14,261 nt of DNA. Origin: Lachnospiraceae bacterium (GTDB lineage Bacteria > Bacillota > Clostridia > Lachnospirales > Lachnospiraceae). Location of the stretch: the NCBI GenBank assembly GCA_017412265.1, contig JAFPYK010000150.1, positions 1 through 14,261 on the forward strand, written 5' to 3'. Under the pieces are notes generated by a model that did no database searches, was not told the DNA's origin, and worked only from the letters and a program-made list of their open reading frames with translations. The position numbers and the translations under genes were made by a program. Positions 13,762-14,261 of the stretch are shown here, in pieces; the first letter of the stretch is position 1; each line of letters opens with the position of its first letter.

Positions 13762-14127
13762 TTAAAACTTCTGTTCGGATATAATCTGTTCCAATGCAAG
13801 AATCTCGAAGGTCGAAAGTTCTTTGTTCCTCAGATACTCCTGAATGAAATGATCCAGCGAACCGTTATACAGTTTTTCAATCAATGCATCCGTCTCAATC
13901 TGCTGGACTTCCTGCTTTGTGATCGTTGCCTTGCAGATAAACCCCGGATCCTCGCGGATCACGACTCCCTTATCAATCAAGCGTTTGATCACGGTGTAGG
14001 TTGTGTTCTTCTCCCAGCCGATGTATTCCTTGATGATCTTCGCGATATCTTTTGCGGCCAATGATTTGTTAAACCACAAAAGCTCCATCACGTTCAGCTC
14101 ACCCTCATGGAGTCTTACATCTTTCAC
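13762..14127 (-). CDS. BlaI/MecI/CopY-family transcriptional repressor
   Basis: A 121-residue winged-helix repressor of the BlaI type. The N-terminal part LHEGELNVMELLW leads into the helix-turn-helix; the recognition helix NTTYTVIKRLIDKG (41-54) is the family hallmark. The C-terminal LYNGSLDHFIQEYL (86-99) matches the dimerisation segment. Known members control beta-lactamase, copper or metal-stress genes and are often paired with a BlaR1-type membrane protease, which is not visible here. The start is GTG 14127, with GGTGA (14139-14135) seven bases upstream; no in-frame ATG lies earlier. The start region belongs to a 22-bp tandem duplication. Two BlaI-like operators lie at its promoter, implying autorepression. 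It is clearly more AT-rich than the genes before lexA, suggesting a different origin. Its targets are unknown. Confidence 0.88.
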   Translation of the reverse strand: MKDVRLHEGELNVMELLWFNKSLAAKDIAKIIKEYIGWEKNTTYTVIKRLIDKGVVIREDPGFICKATITKQEVQQIETDALIEKLYNGSLDHFIQEYLRNKELSTFEILALEQIISEQKF

Positions 14128-14162
14128 CTTACTGTCACCGATCTTTCACCTTACTGTCACCG
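14119..14162. repeat. Perfect 22-bp tandem duplication over the blaI start region
   Basis: Two identical 22-bp units (14119-14140 and 14141-14162) start ATCTTTCACC and end GTCACCG on the plus strand. Read on the minus strand each unit holds GGTGA, seven bases, then GTG AAA GAT. The ribosome-binding site and start codon are therefore duplicated, and the upstream copy opens a four-codon frame. Confidence 0.95.
14135..14149 (-). other. Four-codon upstream open frame before the blaI-type gene
   Basis: The upstream repeat copy gives GTG AAA GAT CGG TGA, preceded by its own GGTGA. Its stop lies inside the ribosome-binding site of the real start, so ribosomes could terminate and reinitiate. Translation is not proven. 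Confidence 0.4.
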
Positions 14163-14185
14163 TTCCAAATCATACTCGCGCCGAG

Positions 14186-14199
14186 TCTACTTTGGTAGA
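14186..14199. promoter_or_regulatory. BlaI-like operator O2 downstream of the blaI-type promoter
   Basis: TCTACTTTGGTAGA is a palindrome with 5-bp arms and a four-base centre. CTAC-4-GTAG is the core and spacing of known BlaI/MecI operators (TACTACATATGTAGTA). It lies about 20-35 bases into the predicted transcript. Confidence 0.55.
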
Positions 14200-14226
14200 A
14201 TTGTCCTCGAAACTTGGCGTAGTTTA

Positions 14227-14244
14227 ATTCTACAACCTTAGAAT
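14227..14244. promoter_or_regulatory. BlaI-like operator O1 inside the blaI-type promoter
   Basis: ATTCTACAACCTTAGAAT has perfect 6-bp outer arms and CTAC-4-TTAG at its core. It covers the -10 and part of the promoter spacer. Its centre is 43 bp from that of O2, about four helical turns, so both sites face the same side of the DNA. Confidence 0.55.
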
Positions 14245-14255
14245 ACAATTGTCAA
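14227..14255 (-). promoter_or_regulatory. Promoter of the BlaI-type regulator gene
   Basis: On the minus strand TTGACA (14255-14250) and TAGAAT (14232-14227) are 17 bp apart, with a consensus -35. The predicted start near 14220 gives a leader of about 90 nt that contains O2 and the tandem repeat. Confidence 0.75.
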
Positions 14256-14261
14256 CGATGA

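Noticed and set aside
14003..14227. Plus-strand frame of 74 codons at the window edge
   Set aside because: It runs through the BlaI-type gene, the tandem repeat and the promoter on the opposite strand and has no convincing start site.

Overview
The window reads as chromosome from a Clostridia bacterium, most likely of the Lachnospiraceae. It is moderately GC-rich. Most genes have GGAGG-type ribosome-binding sites and sigma-A-like promoters, and the LexA operator is of the Bacillus/Clostridium type. The order rng, (ybaK), rplU, prp, rpmA, obgE, yhbY, nadD, yqeK, rsfS, lexA is the conserved Lachnospiraceae ribosome/GTPase neighbourhood. The L27 N-terminal extension together with a Prp protease is a Firmicutes-type trait. 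The assignment rests on recognition of protein families and synteny, not on a database search.

Layout. Positions 1-1706 hold a small two-helix membrane protein coupled to miaB (tRNA ms2i6A methylthiotransferase). Positions 1696-3578 hold a promoter, a leader, a split transketolase (two subunit genes) and a strong terminator. Positions 3616-6817 hold uxuA (mannonate dehydratase), an unrecognised zinc-ribbon/acidic/two-helix membrane protein, and an RNase G-family gene interrupted by an in-frame TAG. ybaK (Cys-tRNA(Pro) deacylase family) follows with a 4-base overlap. Positions 7336-8443 are the rplU-prp-rpmA unit with its own promoter, leader and terminator. Positions 8508-11738 are obgE-yhbY-nadD-yqeK-rsfS: ribosome assembly, NAD synthesis and ribosome silencing, tightly packed. 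lexA (11820-12440) has its own promoter with a perfect SOS box.

After lexA the character changes. A bidirectional terminator is followed by two genes on the minus strand in visibly more AT-rich DNA: a XerS-like tyrosine recombinase and a BlaI/MecI-type repressor. Their control DNA is rich in structure. It holds two BlaI-like operators at the blaI promoter, a perfect 22-bp tandem duplication that doubles the blaI ribosome-binding site and start codon, a terminator-like hairpin at the 5' end of the recombinase mRNA, and an 11-6-11 imperfect inverted repeat with the architecture of a Xer/dif core site.

The housekeeping part serves translation: tRNA modification, tRNA proofreading, ribosomal proteins and their maturation, assembly GTPase, silencing factor. 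The points most worth a second look are the amber codon in rng (no other gene here ends in TAG), the recombinase with its dif-like repeat, the duplicated start region of the BlaI-type regulator, and a motif shared by the tkt and rplU leaders.
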